A stretch of DNA of 51,222 nucleotides from Deltaproteobacteria bacterium (GCA_031266055.1 JAISBT010000046.1:1-51222), one strand, 5' to 3'; counted from the stretch's first letter, positions 31,847-40,504 are shown. Notes: generated by a model not told the origin, from the sequence alone. Program-made: numbers and translations.

Positions 31847-32350
31847 TTATTTTTTGGGCAGAGGCGTAAGCATCATGTGCAGGGTGCGCCCTTCCGCCCT
31901 GGCTTCCTGTTCGACCCTGGCAACATCTTTGGTGTCTTCCATAACCCTGTCCAGCACAATCTGGCCCCGATCCTTATGCACAATTTCGCGCCCGCGGAAA
32001 AAAATGGTCACCTTGCAGCGATCTCCATCCGCTATAAAGCGGCGGATGTGCGTAAGCTTGGTCTGATAATCATGCTCATCGGTTTTCGGCCTGAACTTTA
32101 TTTCTTTAATCTGTACAATCGTCTGGCGTTTTTTGGCATCCTGCTTTTTTTTCTGTTCTTCATAGCGGAACTTGCCGTAGTCCATAATGCGGCAAACCGG
32201 CGGTTCAGCGTTGGGAGCCACTTCCACCAGATCCAATCCGGCTTCCTGAGCCATGGACAAGGCTTCATTCCGGGGCAAAATGCCGAGCTGTTCGCTATCG
32301 GGGCCGATAACTCTGACTTCACGGGCACGGATCATGTCGTTGCGGCGCAC
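31847..32350 (-). CDS. infC: Translation initiation factor IF-3
   Basis: IF3-N domain from RRNDMIRAREVRVIGPDSEQ and IF3-C domain with IKEIKFRPKTDEHDYQTKL, KVTIFFRGREIVHKDRG and the final HMMLTPLPKK. It binds the 30S subunit and checks the initiator tRNA. The start is uncertain. The GTG at 32,350 (coding RRNDMI next) has no ribosome binding site, and the frame stays open to just beyond the thrS stop, allowing about 15 more residues (ARPFREAQDT). IF-3 genes often use AUU-type starts; no ATT is visible here, but an ATA lies at the thrS end. So 167 residues is a minimum. Confidence 0.93.
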   Translation of the reverse strand: MRRNDMIRAREVRVIGPDSEQLGILPRNEALSMAQEAGLDLVEVAPNAEPPVCRIMDYGKFRYEEQKKKQDAKKRQTIVQIKEIKFRPKTDEHDYQTKLTHIRRFIADGDRCKVTIFFRGREIVHKDRGQIVLDRVMEDTKDVARVEQEARAEGRTLHMMLTPLPKK

Positions 32351-32396
32351 TGTATCTTGCGCTTCGCGAAAAGGTCTTGCCGCGCCTGCGGGTGTA

Positions 32397-34334
32397 TTAG
32401 GAGAAACTATAACTCATGCCTCCGCGTTTAAAAGGTTCTTCCGCGGCGGTTTTAACCACCCGGACAAATTGTTCCGGGGGCATGGCTCCCAAGGTGTCGC
32501 CATTGTTCAACCGCACGTTGATTTCGCCGCTGCCGGCCTCTTTATCGCCGACAACCAGAATATAAGGGATTTTTTCCATTTGCGCCTGGCGCACTTTATA
32601 GCCGAGCTTTTCATTGCGCAAGTCGGACTCCAGCCTGATGCCCCGTTCCTGAAGCTGTCTGGCCATATTTTCCGCAAATTGTTCCTGGCTGCCGGTGACA
32701 TTTAATATTTTGGCCTGCACCGGGGCCAGCCATACCGGGAATTTGCCCGCCGTGTGTTCAATCAGTATCCCGATAAAACGCTCCAGCGAACCCAAAATTG
32801 CCCTGTGCACCATGACCGGGCGGTGTTTTTCCCCGTCTTTGCCTATATAGGTCAGATCAAAACGCTCAGGCAGCGTAAAATCCACCTGCACGGTGGAACA
32901 CTGCCACTTGCGGCCTATACTGTCAGTGACCTGTCCGTCAATCTTCGGTCCGTAAAAAGCGCCCTCGCCCCGGTTGAGCACAAGCGGAACGCCAATCCGT
33001 TCCAGAGCGCTGGTCAGGGCGTTGGTGGCAAGTTCCCAGGCTTTGTCCGTACCTATGGATTTGGCCGGGCGGGTGCCGACGGCCAGAGTGTACTCAAAGC
33101 CGAACAGACCGAACAGGTCGCGGACAAGCTTGATAACATCAAGAATTTCATCTTCCAGTTGCTCCGGAGCGCAGATGATATGCGCATCATCCTGGGTAAA
33201 CTGGCGCACGCGCAAAAGACCGTGCAGGGCGCCGCTCATTTCGTGGCGGTGCACCACCCCCAGTTCCGCAAGGCGCACAGGCAGTTCTTTATAGCTGTGC
33301 AAGGCGCTTCCGTAAATAAGCATGTGTCCGACGCAGTTCATGGGTTTGACCGCGTGTACAGCTCCTTCTATTTCGGTAAAATACATGTTTTCGCGGTAAT
33401 TATCATAGTGGCCGGAAGTGACCCAGGCTTCTTTACGCAGTATTTGCGGGCCTTGAACCAGTTGATAGCCGCGCTTCAGGTGTTCTTTTTTCAAAAAATC
33501 TTCCAGAATGGTGCGCAGCATCATGCCCTTGGGATGCCAAAAAACCATGCCCGGAGCATATTCTTCATAAAAATCAAACAGCCCCAGTTGCTTGCCCAGT
33601 TTGCGGTGATCGCGTTTTTTCGCTTCTTCAAGCTGGTCAAGATACTTTTCCAGATCGGCTTCTCCGGTAAAAGCGGTGGCATATATACGCGAAAGCATTG
33701 GGCGTTTTTCATCCCCACGCCAGTAAGCCCCGGCCACGGAGAGAAGCTTGAAAGCCCCGATGCGCGCCGTGCAAGGCACATGCGGACCGCGGCACAAATC
33801 CGCAAAATCGCCTATGGTATAAAGGGAAACCCGGTCGTCGGCAATGGCTTCAACCAGTTCCACCTTGTAATTTTCACCCAGCCGGTCAAAAAATTTCACC
33901 GCCTCGCCCCTGGGCATGGTTTTACGCTCAAAGGGCAGGGACGCATCGGCAATGGCGCGCATTTCAGCTTCAATAGCCGGAAAATCTTCCGGAGTGAAAG
34001 GGCGCTTGTAGTCAAAATCGTAGTAAAATCCCTGGTCAATGGACGGCCCTATGGTTACTTTTACCCCCGGAAAGAGATGGCGCACGGCAGCGGCAAGCAC
34101 ATGCGCCGCGCTGTGCCGGATAAGCGCCAGACCTTCCGCGCTTTCGCCCTGGACAGGTTTCAGCTCGGCGCAATTTTCCGGAAGAGGGGCGGATAAATCC
34201 AATAAATTTCCGTCCGCGTCCGCGGCCAGAGTATTTTTCATACGTTTGCCGGACAGAACGGCCTTGAAAGCCTCGCCGCAGGTAAGACCAGCGGCGAATT
34301 CTTTTTTTTCGCCGTCAATAATTACACTTTGCAC
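32397..34334 (-). CDS. thrS: Threonyl-tRNA synthetase
   Basis: A 645-residue ThrS. Domains in order: TGS domain (1-60), the HxxxH editing domain with IRHSAAHVLAAAVRHLFPG and the YCxxCxxPH-like CRGPHVPCTARIGAFKL, the class II core with GMVFWHPKGMMLR, PMNCVGHMLIY (zinc Cys) and RHEMSGALHGLLRVRQFTQD, DDAHIICAPEQLEDEI, and the anticodon-binding C-terminal domain (VWLAPVQAKILNVTG; RLNNGDTLGAMPPEQF). Charges tRNA-Thr and edits seryl-tRNA-Thr. It is the first gene of the leftward translation operon and lies downstream of tRNA-Val on the same strand, separated by terminator hairpins and a partial repeat. Confidence 0.97.
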   Translation of the reverse strand: MQSVIIDGEKKEFAAGLTCGEAFKAVLSGKRMKNTLAADADGNLLDLSAPLPENCAELKPVQGESAEGLALIRHSAAHVLAAAVRHLFPGVKVTIGPSIDQGFYYDFDYKRPFTPEDFPAIEAEMRAIADASLPFERKTMPRGEAVKFFDRLGENYKVELVEAIADDRVSLYTIGDFADLCRGPHVPCTARIGAFKLLSVAGAYWRGDEKRPMLSRIYATAFTGEADLEKYLDQLEEAKKRDHRKLGKQLGLFDFYEEYAPGMVFWHPKGMMLRTILEDFLKKEHLKRGYQLVQGPQILRKEAWVTSGHYDNYRENMYFTEIEGAVHAVKPMNCVGHMLIYGSALHSYKELPVRLAELGVVHRHEMSGALHGLLRVRQFTQDDAHIICAPEQLEDEILDVIKLVRDLFGLFGFEYTLAVGTRPAKSIGTDKAWELATNALTSALERIGVPLVLNRGEGAFYGPKIDGQVTDSIGRKWQCSTVQVDFTLPERFDLTYIGKDGEKHRPVMVHRAILGSLERFIGILIEHTAGKFPVWLAPVQAKILNVTGSQEQFAENMARQLQERGIRLESDLRNEKLGYKVRQAQMEKIPYILVVGDKEAGSGEINVRLNNGDTLGAMPPEQFVRVVKTAAEEPFKRGGMSYSFS

Positions 34335-34370
34335 GATAAATCCTTTTTGGTTCCGGTACGCCGTAACGCT

Positions 34371-34442
34371 TTACAGGTTTCCGCATGGAAATCTGAACAT
34401 CAGCCGTCCGGCTGATGTCGCCGCTTCGCGGCGAGAGTCAAC
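34371..34442. repeat. Truncated 142-bp MITE-like copy, left end
   Basis: Starts TTACAGGTTTCCGCATGG, continues through the CATCAGCCGTCCGGCTGATG and CGCCGCTTCGCGGCG hairpins, and breaks off after AGAGTCAACG. The right half is missing. It lies between the thrS start and the tRNA terminators. Confidence 0.75.
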
Positions 34443-34456
34443 GTTAAATGCTCTAT

Positions 34457-34527
34457 ATATAAAAGGGAGGCAAAAACCTCCCGTGAAACTGCCCTCAATT
34501 TTACGGGAGGCGTGAACCTCCCGTAAA
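34457..34527 (-). terminator. Tandem terminators after tRNA-Val
   Basis: Two hairpins share the GGGAGG/CCTCCC core. TTTACGGGAGG (34,500-34,510) pairs exactly with CCTCCCGTAAA (34,517-34,527). GGGAGG (34,465-34,470) pairs with CCTCCC (34,477-34,482) and is followed on the minus strand by TTTTATATA. They separate the tRNA from thrS. Confidence 0.75.
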
Positions 34528-34536
34528 TTATGTGAA

Positions 34537-34611
34537 TGGTAGGCACGAGCAGTCTCGAACTGCTGGCCCCTTCCGTGTCAAGGAAGTGCTCTACCCCTGA
34601 GCTACGCGCCT
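34537..34611 (-). tRNA. tRNA-Val (anticodon GAC)
   Basis: On the minus strand a complete 75-nt tRNA can be folded. The acceptor stem is AGGCGCG with CGTGCCT, followed by A and an encoded CCA. The D arm is GCTC...GAGC. The anticodon stem CTTCC/GGAAG encloses loop TTGACAC, giving anticodon GAC for valine. The T arm is AGCAG-TTCGAGA-CTGCT. The variable loop has five bases. Terminator hairpins follow and a promoter-like sequence precedes it. Confidence 0.95.
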
Positions 34612-34646
34612 GTTTGTTTATTATTAATAAATGAGGCAAGTAAAAA

Positions 34647-34675
34647 TAATTATCCTAAGGTTGAAAAACGGTCAA
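34647..34675 (-). promoter_or_regulatory. Promoter of tRNA-Val
   Basis: On the minus strand TTGACC (34,670-34,675) and TAATTA (34,647-34,652) are 17 bases apart, a sigma-70 type pair. The -10 box is 35 bases upstream of the tRNA, and the spacing fits a short leader. Confidence 0.55.
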
Positions 34676-34818
34676 GCTCCTTTTTGCATCCCTCCGCTTT
34701 TTCTCCCGCACTCTTTTTTTGCCCTATTTAAATTACTGTGCTATGTATTATTCAGACTTTGCCGGTACCGCGGAATCAATATGAACCTGCCGTCCGGCTG
34801 ATTTATTCCGATTTCAAA

Positions 34819-34960
34819 TTACAGATTTCCGCACGGAAATCTGAACATCAGCCGTCCGGCTGATGTCGCCGCTTCGCGGCGAAAGTCAACCGAAAACCAC
34901 GTTTTTCGGTTGACGATCCCCCGCAGGGAAAAGTTTACTTTTCAATGCGGATATCAGTAA
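34819..34960. repeat. 142-bp MITE-like element, full copy 2
   Basis: Same ends and module order as the copy at 31,228, with the same length of 142 bases: TTACAGATTTCCGCACGG at the left and CAATGCGGATATCAGTAA at the right. It lies between the tRNA-Val promoter region and the MerR-type gene. Otherwise 34,676-35,032 shows no gene. Confidence 0.85.
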
Positions 34961-35032
34961 AAACGCGTTAATTTTTAATTCGGAACCGGAATCCGAATTG
35001 CCGGATAGTTCCGGACACTGCAAGGCGTCTGT

Positions 35033-35509
35033 ATGGCTGACCAAACCTATAAAATCGGCGAAGCTTCGGCTTTGCTCAACCTGAAAAGCTATGTGCTGAG
35101 ATTTTGGGAAAGCGAATTTCCCCAGCTTAACCCCCTGCGCACGGAATCCGGCCAAAGGCTTTACTCTGAAAAAGACATCGCTCTCTTGCGCCGCATTCGC
35201 AATCTTTTGCATGACCGGGGTCTGACCATTGAAGGCGCCAAAAAAGTTCTTTCCGAGGTGCAGCTTGGCGATGAAGGCTTGAGCAGCAACATTTTGCGGG
35301 AAGGCTACCAGGATACTTTCAGCGAGTTGGATACCGACGCCTCTTCCGCCCTTCCAAGCGCGGAGCAGGAGGAAACATCCGCGCCGGAAGCGCCGCCCAT
35401 GCGTAGCGGCCCCGCCGCGGGCAGCCCGCAAGCGCTTTTGGCAAGCGTGCTTACGGACTTGAAAGAACTACAGGCTTTCATCCATCAAACCGCAACCAGA
35501 ATTTCCTGA
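35033..35509 (+). CDS. MerR-family transcriptional regulator
   Basis: A 158-residue protein. Residues 6-75 are a MerR-type winged HTH: YKIGEASALLNLKSYVLRFW, ESEFPQLNPLRTESGQRLYS, EKDIALLRRIRNLLHDRG, LTIEGAKKVL. The rest is a long acidic, Ala/Pro-rich linker and a short C-terminal helix (LLASVLTDLKELQAFIHQTA). It lacks the cysteine metal-binding loop of metal sensors. In Desulfovibrio a similar gene lies beside the pheST operon, from memory. It starts a rightward set with rpe and tkt, 18 bases before rpe, so it may regulate or simply be co-transcribed with them. Effector unknown. Confidence 0.85.
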   Translation: MADQTYKIGEASALLNLKSYVLRFWESEFPQLNPLRTESGQRLYSEKDIALLRRIRNLLHDRGLTIEGAKKVLSEVQLGDEGLSSNILREGYQDTFSELDTDASSALPSAEQEETSAPEAPPMRSGPAAGSPQALLASVLTDLKELQAFIHQTATRIS

Positions 35510-35527
35510 CCGGAAAGACCTGCAAAC

Positions 35528-36196
35528 ATGCTTCTGTCGCCCTCGCTTTTATCCGCTGACCTCGGCCGCCTGGCGGAAGAACTGCAAGCCCTGGAACAGG
35601 CCGGCCTTTCCTGGGCGCATTGGGATGTAATGGATGGACTTTTTGTGCCCAACCTTACTTTTGGCGCGCCGGTCATTAAAAAATTACGCCCGGTCTGCAA
35701 GCTTTTTTTTGACGTGCATCTGATGATTGAACACCCGGAGCGTTATTTACAGGACTTCGCCGAAGCCGGGGCGGATCTCCTGGTGGTGCATGCGGAGGCC
35801 GCAACCCACCTGCCGCGTACTTTGGAGGAGATAAAACGCCTGGGCATGCGCTGCGGCGTTGCCCTGAACCCGGCGACTCCTCTCTGTTGCCTGGAACATA
35901 TCCTGCCTGAACTGGATCTTGTCCTGATTATGAGCGTAAACCCGGGCTTTTCCGGGCAACGCTTTATGCCCGGCGCCTATGCCAAAATAGGCGGTCTCAG
36001 GCAGCGGATTGACAACTCCCCCGCAGCCGGGTCTGAAGTTCTGATCCAGGTGGATGGCGGGGTAGACCCCCAAAACGCCCCCCTGCTTGTAGCCGCCGGG
36101 GCGGATGTGCTGGTTTCCGGATCCGCTTTTTTCGGCTTTCCGCCTTATGCCCAAAGAGTAAAAATTTTTCAGGATGCAGTAGCGCAAAAGTGCTGA
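35528..36196 (+). CDS. rpe: Ribulose-phosphate 3-epimerase
   Basis: A 222-residue TIM-barrel epimerase interconverting ribulose 5-phosphate and xylulose 5-phosphate in the pentose phosphate pathway. Signatures: SPSLLSADLGRL, HWDVMDGLFVPNLTFGAPV with catalytic Asp and metal His region, FFDVHLMIEHPERYL, VNPGFSGQRF and the catalytic IQVDGGVDPQNAP. GADVLVSGSAFF is the phosphate-binding end. It follows the MerR gene by 18 bases and leads into transketolase, so the two pentose-phosphate enzymes are made together. Normal length. Confidence 0.96.
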   Translation: MLLSPSLLSADLGRLAEELQALEQAGLSWAHWDVMDGLFVPNLTFGAPVIKKLRPVCKLFFDVHLMIEHPERYLQDFAEAGADLLVVHAEAATHLPRTLEEIKRLGMRCGVALNPATPLCCLEHILPELDLVLIMSVNPGFSGQRFMPGAYAKIGGLRQRIDNSPAAGSEVLIQVDGGVDPQNAPLLVAAGADVLVSGSAFFGFPPYAQRVKIFQDAVAQKC

Positions 36197-36222
36197 CACT
36201 TGGTGATCCGCGGAGGGAAAAC

Positions 36223-38289
36223 ATGCTTACCCGTAGAGACTTGGCCAATGCTGTGCGTTTTCTGGCTATGGACGCCATTCAAAAAGCCAATTCCGGCCAC
36301 CCCGGCGCGCCTTTGGGCATGGCGGACATGGCTGAAACGCTTTGGAACGATTTTATGTCGCATAACCCCGGCAACCCCGCCTGGTTTAACCGTGACCGTT
36401 TTGTGCTTTCCAACGGGCATGCCTCCATGCTTTTATATGCGGTGCTGCATTTGACCGGTTATGACCTGAGCCTGGATGACCTCAAAAATTTCCGGCAGCT
36501 TGACGCCAAAACTCCGGGGCACCCGGAATATGGAATTGTCCCCGGAGTGGAAACCACCACCGGCCCTTTGGGACAGGGCATTGCGACGGCTGTGGGCATG
36601 GCTTTGGCGGAAAAAATTCTGGCCAAAAAATTCAACAAGAAAAATTTCCCGGTGGCGGATCACTACACCTATGTGTTTGTGGGCGACGGCTGCCTTATGG
36701 AAGGGATTTCACATGAAGCCTGTTCTCTGGCCGGAACCCTTGGCCTGAACAAGCTCATCGTCCTTTGGGACAATAACGGCATATCCATTGACGGTGAAAC
36801 CTCCGGCTGGTTTTCCGAAAACACCCTGGCCCGTTTTGCAGCCTATGGATGGCAGACGGAAGAAGTGGACGGGCAGGACGGCGAGGCCGTAAAAAAAGCC
36901 CTGGCCAGGGCGAAAAAATCTACCGACAAGCCGGTTTTCATTTCCTGCCGCACAACCATCGGTTTCGGCGCTCCGACCAAAGCCGGGAGCAATTCCACCC
37001 ACGGCGCTCCGTTGGGAGAAGCTGAAATTGAACACGCGCGCAAACTTTTGGGCTGGCGCAGCGCTCCTTTTGATATTCCCGCTGAAATACGCCAAAAATG
37101 GGATGCCCGGCTTGCCGGACAGCAAGCCGAAAAAAAATGGCAAAAACTTTTCAGCGATTATGCAAAAAAATACCCCCGCCTGGCTGCCGAATTCGGGGCC
37201 AGGCTGCAGGGCGACCTGCCGGGCGACTGGCGCGCTCCGTTGCTCGCCCTGGTGGAAGAAACCCTGAAAAGCGGCGGGCCGGAAGCCACCAGAAATTCAT
37301 CCAAAAAAATTCTTGAAGCCCTGGCTCCGCTGTTCCCCGCGCTTATCGGCGGTTCAGCGGATTTAAGCGCCTCTGTCGGCACGAAATGGAGCGGAGCCAA
37401 AGAGATCACTCCCGGGAATTTCAGCGGGAACTACCTCAATTACGGGGTGCGCGAATTCGCCATGGCCGCGATTATGAACGGGCTTGCCCTGCACGGCGGT
37501 TTTCTGCCCTACGCCGGAACTTTTCTGGTGTTTTCCGATTACGCCAAACCGGCCATACGCCTGTCCGCCATGATGAAACAGCAGGTCATCTGGGTGTTTA
37601 CGCATGATTCCATTGGAGTGGGCGAAGATGGCGCCACGCATCAACCGGTTGAGCAGCTCGCTTCTTTGCGCATGATCCCGGGCATACAGGTCTGGCGCCC
37701 GGCGGATGCAATAGAAACCGCCGCCGCCTGGGAAGAAATCCTGCGCCACAAACATATTACCTCCTGCCTTGCTTTAAGCCGGCAGAACCTGCCTGTTTTA
37801 AGCCGCGCAAAAACAATTACGGTCGAAAAAGACAGTACGACCAAAGACGCCACCCCCACGCAGCTTCTGCTCTACACCATGCACAAGGGCGGGTATATTC
37901 TGCGTGAAGCGGCAGGCGAACCCCAGGCCGTTATCATTGCCACAGGCTCGGAAGTGGCTTTGGCCGTCAGCGCCGCTGAAATACTGGAAGAAAAGAAGCT
38001 TCCGGTGCGCGTTGTCTCCATGCCCTGCGCCGAAGCCTTTGATCAACAGCCCGTGGCCTGGCGCTGCAAGGTATTGCCCCCGAACATCCGCGCCCGTGTC
38101 GCTCTGGAAGCCGGAGGCAAGGACTGGTGGCGCAAATATGTGGGTCTGGATGGAGCGGTAATCGGAATGCACGACTTCGGAAAATCCGCTCCCGGAAAAG
38201 TTTTATTCAACCACTACGGCTTCACGGCGGATAACGTGGCCAAAACAGTGGAAACATTACTCAAATCTAAAAATACAGAGACAAAATAG
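36223..38289 (+). CDS. tkt: Transketolase
   Basis: A 688-residue thiamine-diphosphate enzyme moving two-carbon ketol units between sugar phosphates. Conserved stretches: NSGHPGAPLGMADMAETLW, RFVLSNGHASMLLYAVLHL, VETTTGPLGQGIATAVGMA, the TPP/Mg site GDGCLMEGISHEACSLAG with DNNGISIDG, and later HDSIGVGEDGATHQPVEQLA. The ATG at 36,223 is used because GGAGGG lies 6 bases upstream; the longer frame to 36,190 overlaps rpe. It follows rpe directly and is followed two bases later by yitT. Normal length. Confidence 0.97.
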   Translation: MLTRRDLANAVRFLAMDAIQKANSGHPGAPLGMADMAETLWNDFMSHNPGNPAWFNRDRFVLSNGHASMLLYAVLHLTGYDLSLDDLKNFRQLDAKTPGHPEYGIVPGVETTTGPLGQGIATAVGMALAEKILAKKFNKKNFPVADHYTYVFVGDGCLMEGISHEACSLAGTLGLNKLIVLWDNNGISIDGETSGWFSENTLARFAAYGWQTEEVDGQDGEAVKKALARAKKSTDKPVFISCRTTIGFGAPTKAGSNSTHGAPLGEAEIEHARKLLGWRSAPFDIPAEIRQKWDARLAGQQAEKKWQKLFSDYAKKYPRLAAEFGARLQGDLPGDWRAPLLALVEETLKSGGPEATRNSSKKILEALAPLFPALIGGSADLSASVGTKWSGAKEITPGNFSGNYLNYGVREFAMAAIMNGLALHGGFLPYAGTFLVFSDYAKPAIRLSAMMKQQVIWVFTHDSIGVGEDGATHQPVEQLASLRMIPGIQVWRPADAIETAAAWEEILRHKHITSCLALSRQNLPVLSRAKTITVEKDSTTKDATPTQLLLYTMHKGGYILREAAGEPQAVIIATGSEVALAVSAAEILEEKKLPVRVVSMPCAEAFDQQPVAWRCKVLPPNIRARVALEAGGKDWWRKYVGLDGAVIGMHDFGKSAPGKVLFNHYGFTADNVAKTVETLLKSKNTETK

Positions 38290-38291
38290 CT

Positions 38292-39161
38292 ATGCCTTCC
38301 CAGCGGTTATATGCCGTAACCAATACCGTCCCCTGGAACCTTTTTTTAATCTCTCTGGGGGGCCTGTTTTTTTCCCTTGGGGTTAAATGCTTTGCCCAGC
38401 AGCACGGCTTTATTTCAGGCGGCCTGTTCGGCACGGGAATGGTTATTTATTATATAACCGGCCTTGGGTCTTCATCCATCTGGTATTTTCTTTTAAATAT
38501 TCCCATGTTCATCCTGGGCTTGATGTTCCTGAGCCGGCGCTTCGCCTGGTATTCCTTGTACGGCATTATCAGCACCACGCTTATTTCCAGCCTGATTACC
38601 TATAATTTCAATATGCCCGACCCCCTGCTGGCCTCGGTGGCCGCCGGAGTGCTCTGCGGGGCGGGTTTCGGCCTTATTTTGCGCTCCTCCGGAAGCGATG
38701 GGGGAACAACCATCGTCGCCATCATTTTACATCAAAAATTCAACCTGCGCGTGGGGCAGACCACTTTTTTGTACAACCTGCTGCTTTTTCTGGCCAGCGG
38801 CTTTCTGGTAATGAGCATTGAGCAGATCATGTATTCCCTGATCCTGGTGTTCATCAACTCCACTATTGCGGATTCTTTCAGCTCCCTGTTCAATCAGCGT
38901 AAAATGGCCATGATTATTTCCACCCGTTACAGAGAAATCGCGGCGGATATTTTTACCAGGCTGCACCGCGGCGCGACTTTCCTGCGCGGGCAGGGGGCCT
39001 TCACCGACCAGGAAAAAGTGCTGATTCTGACGGTGGTTCATAATTTTCAGTTGCGCGCGCTGGAAGAAATTGTTTTCCAGCACGACCAGAGCGCTTTTGT
39101 GATTATTGAAAATACTTTCAATGTGCTGGGCAAGGGCTTTTCCATGCGCAAACTGTATTGA
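38292..39161 (+). CDS. YitT-family membrane protein (DUF161/DUF2179)
   Basis: A 289-residue protein with five or six hydrophobic segments in the first 190 residues (LFLISLGGLFFSLGVKCFA; ISGGLFGTGMVIYYIT; ASVAAGVLCGAGFGLILRSS) and the family stretch GSDGGTTIVAIILHQKF. A cytoplasmic DUF2179 domain follows (HRGATFLRGQGAFTDQEKVL; FVIIENTFNVLGKGF). YitT proteins are widespread with no firm function; a transport or small-molecule sensing role has been proposed. It starts two bases after the tkt stop, so it is translated from the same transcript. It ends 20 bases before the convergent gene at 39,182. Confidence 0.88.
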   Translation: MPSQRLYAVTNTVPWNLFLISLGGLFFSLGVKCFAQQHGFISGGLFGTGMVIYYITGLGSSSIWYFLLNIPMFILGLMFLSRRFAWYSLYGIISTTLISSLITYNFNMPDPLLASVAAGVLCGAGFGLILRSSGSDGGTTIVAIILHQKFNLRVGQTTFLYNLLLFLASGFLVMSIEQIMYSLILVFINSTIADSFSSLFNQRKMAMIISTRYREIAADIFTRLHRGATFLRGQGAFTDQEKVLILTVVHNFQLRALEEIVFQHDQSAFVIIENTFNVLGKGFSMRKLY

Positions 39162-39181
39162 TTTATCCGTCGGCTGCGGCA

Positions 39182-39775
39182 TCAGCCGTTTGCCAGCAGA
39201 ATATTCAGCAGGGCGGACTGCTCGGCAAAAGCGGCCATGTCGTTCAGGGCGGCAAAATCGTTAAACGCGCTTGCCTCCGCTACAGTCAATCCGGCATCGC
39301 TCTCTCCGGCATATGCGGCAAACAGGTCGCAGCCGCCGGACGGCTGCGCGGCGGGGTTATGCGGCAAAAGACCGTCCAGCCCGGCATGCTCGAAATCCAG
39401 CATGAAATGAAGCCCGGAACCCTGGCTTGCGTCCAGGTCGTTCAGCGCTGTTTCCACATTGGCCGAGACAGCGAGTTCCATGATGGCCAAAAAATCGTTC
39501 CCCGGCAGGATGGTTCCGTCTTCAAGCATGAAATCAGGCAATTCATGGCCTTCTTCCGCAAAGAAACCGCGCATGACCAGGGAAGATCCCTGCGGGTATT
39601 TCATGACCAAATCATTGGCTGAACGCCCGAAAATGAAATCCGACAGGTCAAAGGTAAACTGCACCAGCAGCCCGGGGCCGAGATTGATTGCCTGCTCGGA
39701 AGTTTCCGTGCTGCTTTCCGGCTGGTTGATCCGCACCACATTGCCCGAATAACGGCTGGTGTCCGCATACCGCAT
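39182..39775 (-). CDS. Adhesin N-terminus-like protein (short)
   Basis: A 197-residue acidic protein. The part VRINQPESSTETSEQAINLG, then LSDFIFGRSANDLVMKYPQG and LPDFMLEDGTILPGNDFLA resembles the N-terminal retention region that opens giant RTX/LapA-like surface adhesins in Desulfovibrio relatives, in pattern: short beta-rich repeats with a x-x-LPDG or LEDGT turn. Such a region is the kind of target LapG proteases cut, and a LapG-type gene is at 26,179. But this protein has no repeats or secretion signal after it and ends after a helical tail. It may be a truncated adhesin or a small independent protein. Assignment tentative. Confidence 0.5.
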   Translation of the reverse strand: MRYADTSRYSGNVVRINQPESSTETSEQAINLGPGLLVQFTFDLSDFIFGRSANDLVMKYPQGSSLVMRGFFAEEGHELPDFMLEDGTILPGNDFLAIMELAVSANVETALNDLDASQGSGLHFMLDFEHAGLDGLLPHNPAAQPSGGCDLFAAYAGESDAGLTVAEASAFNDFAALNDMAAFAEQSALLNILLANG

Positions 39776-40118
39776 GATGATGCCCCTTTGCTGAAACGGT
39801 TGTTTCCCGGAACAATTTTCCTGCCGAATTTTTATGCAAATTTTGAGCCAATGGAGTTTTGCGCCGGCCGAAAAAACCCGCGCCCTCGCGGGCGCGGGTT
39901 AGAGCGATTTGACATTGAAAATGTATAAAGCGCGCGGCAAGGATTTGCCTGCAAACCCTTGCCGCGAGATTGTCGCAAGGCGAACTTGCTTCAGCCGTTG
40001 CTGCGCAGCAGCTTACGGATGAAGACAGCAGCGATGCTTCGCCGGTAAGCACCGGAGGGAGCGTCTCAAAGTTAAATTGCCTTAGAGTATTATTCTGAAA
40101 GGCGGTGGTTTTTGTTTA
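39776..40118. repeat. Composite intergenic repeat (CTTTGAGACGC family), reverse
   Basis: From 39,899 to about 40,090 lie TTAGAGCGATTTGACATTG, a GCAAGGATTTGCC/GGCAAA segment, GTTGCTGCGCAGCAGCTTAC and, at the end, GCGTCTCAAAGTTAAATTGCC. This is the same composite as at 18,567 but in the opposite orientation. No gene is present between the adhesin-like gene and glnB. Confidence 0.75.
39875..39900 (-). terminator. Terminator downstream of glnB
   Basis: AACCCGCGCCC (39,875-39,885) pairs exactly with GGGCGCGGGTT (39,890-39,900) around TCGC. On the minus strand it is followed by TTTT. A strong intrinsic terminator for leftward transcription from amtB-glnB. Confidence 0.8.
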
Positions 40119-40457
40119 TTACACGGCTGCGCGCCCTGATTCGCCGGTGCGGATGCGCACCACATTTTCCACGCTGCCGACAAAAATTTTGCCGTCGCCC
40201 ACACTTCCGCTGCAGGCGGCTTCCCGCACCGCCGCAATCACTTTATCCACCAGTTCCTGTTCAAGGACGATTTCCATTTTAATCTTGGGGACGAATTCCA
40301 CATTCAACTCCGCGCCCCGGTAGATTTCTTTATGTCCTTTCTGGCGTCCGAAGCCTTTGACGTCTGATATGGTCATGCCGTGTACGCCAAGAGCCACCAG
40401 GGCATCTTTAACCGCGTTGAAGCGCGAATGGCGAATAATAATTTCCACTTTTTTCAT
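40119..40457 (-). CDS. glnB: Nitrogen regulatory protein PII
   Basis: A 112-residue PII protein. MKKVEIIIRHSRFNAVKDAL, then the T-loop KGFGRQKGHKEIYRGAEL with the Tyr that is uridylylated in enteric PII, and VKIEIVL-type KIKMEIVLEQELVDKVIAAV. The C-terminal signatures are GDGKIFVGSVENVVRIRTGE. It senses 2-oxoglutarate and ATP/ADP and controls ammonium uptake and nitrogen metabolism. It is downstream of amtB in the same direction, the typical pairing, in which PII plugs the AmtB pore. Here a repeat of about 140 bases separates the two genes. The symbol glnK would be equally possible. Confidence 0.93.
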   Translation of the reverse strand: MKKVEIIIRHSRFNAVKDALVALGVHGMTISDVKGFGRQKGHKEIYRGAELNVEFVPKIKMEIVLEQELVDKVIAAVREAACSGSVGDGKIFVGSVENVVRIRTGESGRAAV

Positions 40458-40504
40458 GTGTCAACTCCTTGAATTATGCCGTCAGATAGCCGAATTATGC
40501 CGTC

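Noticed and set aside
32754-34196. 480-codon open frame on the + strand
   Set aside because: Antisense to thrS; no recognisable protein and no start signal.
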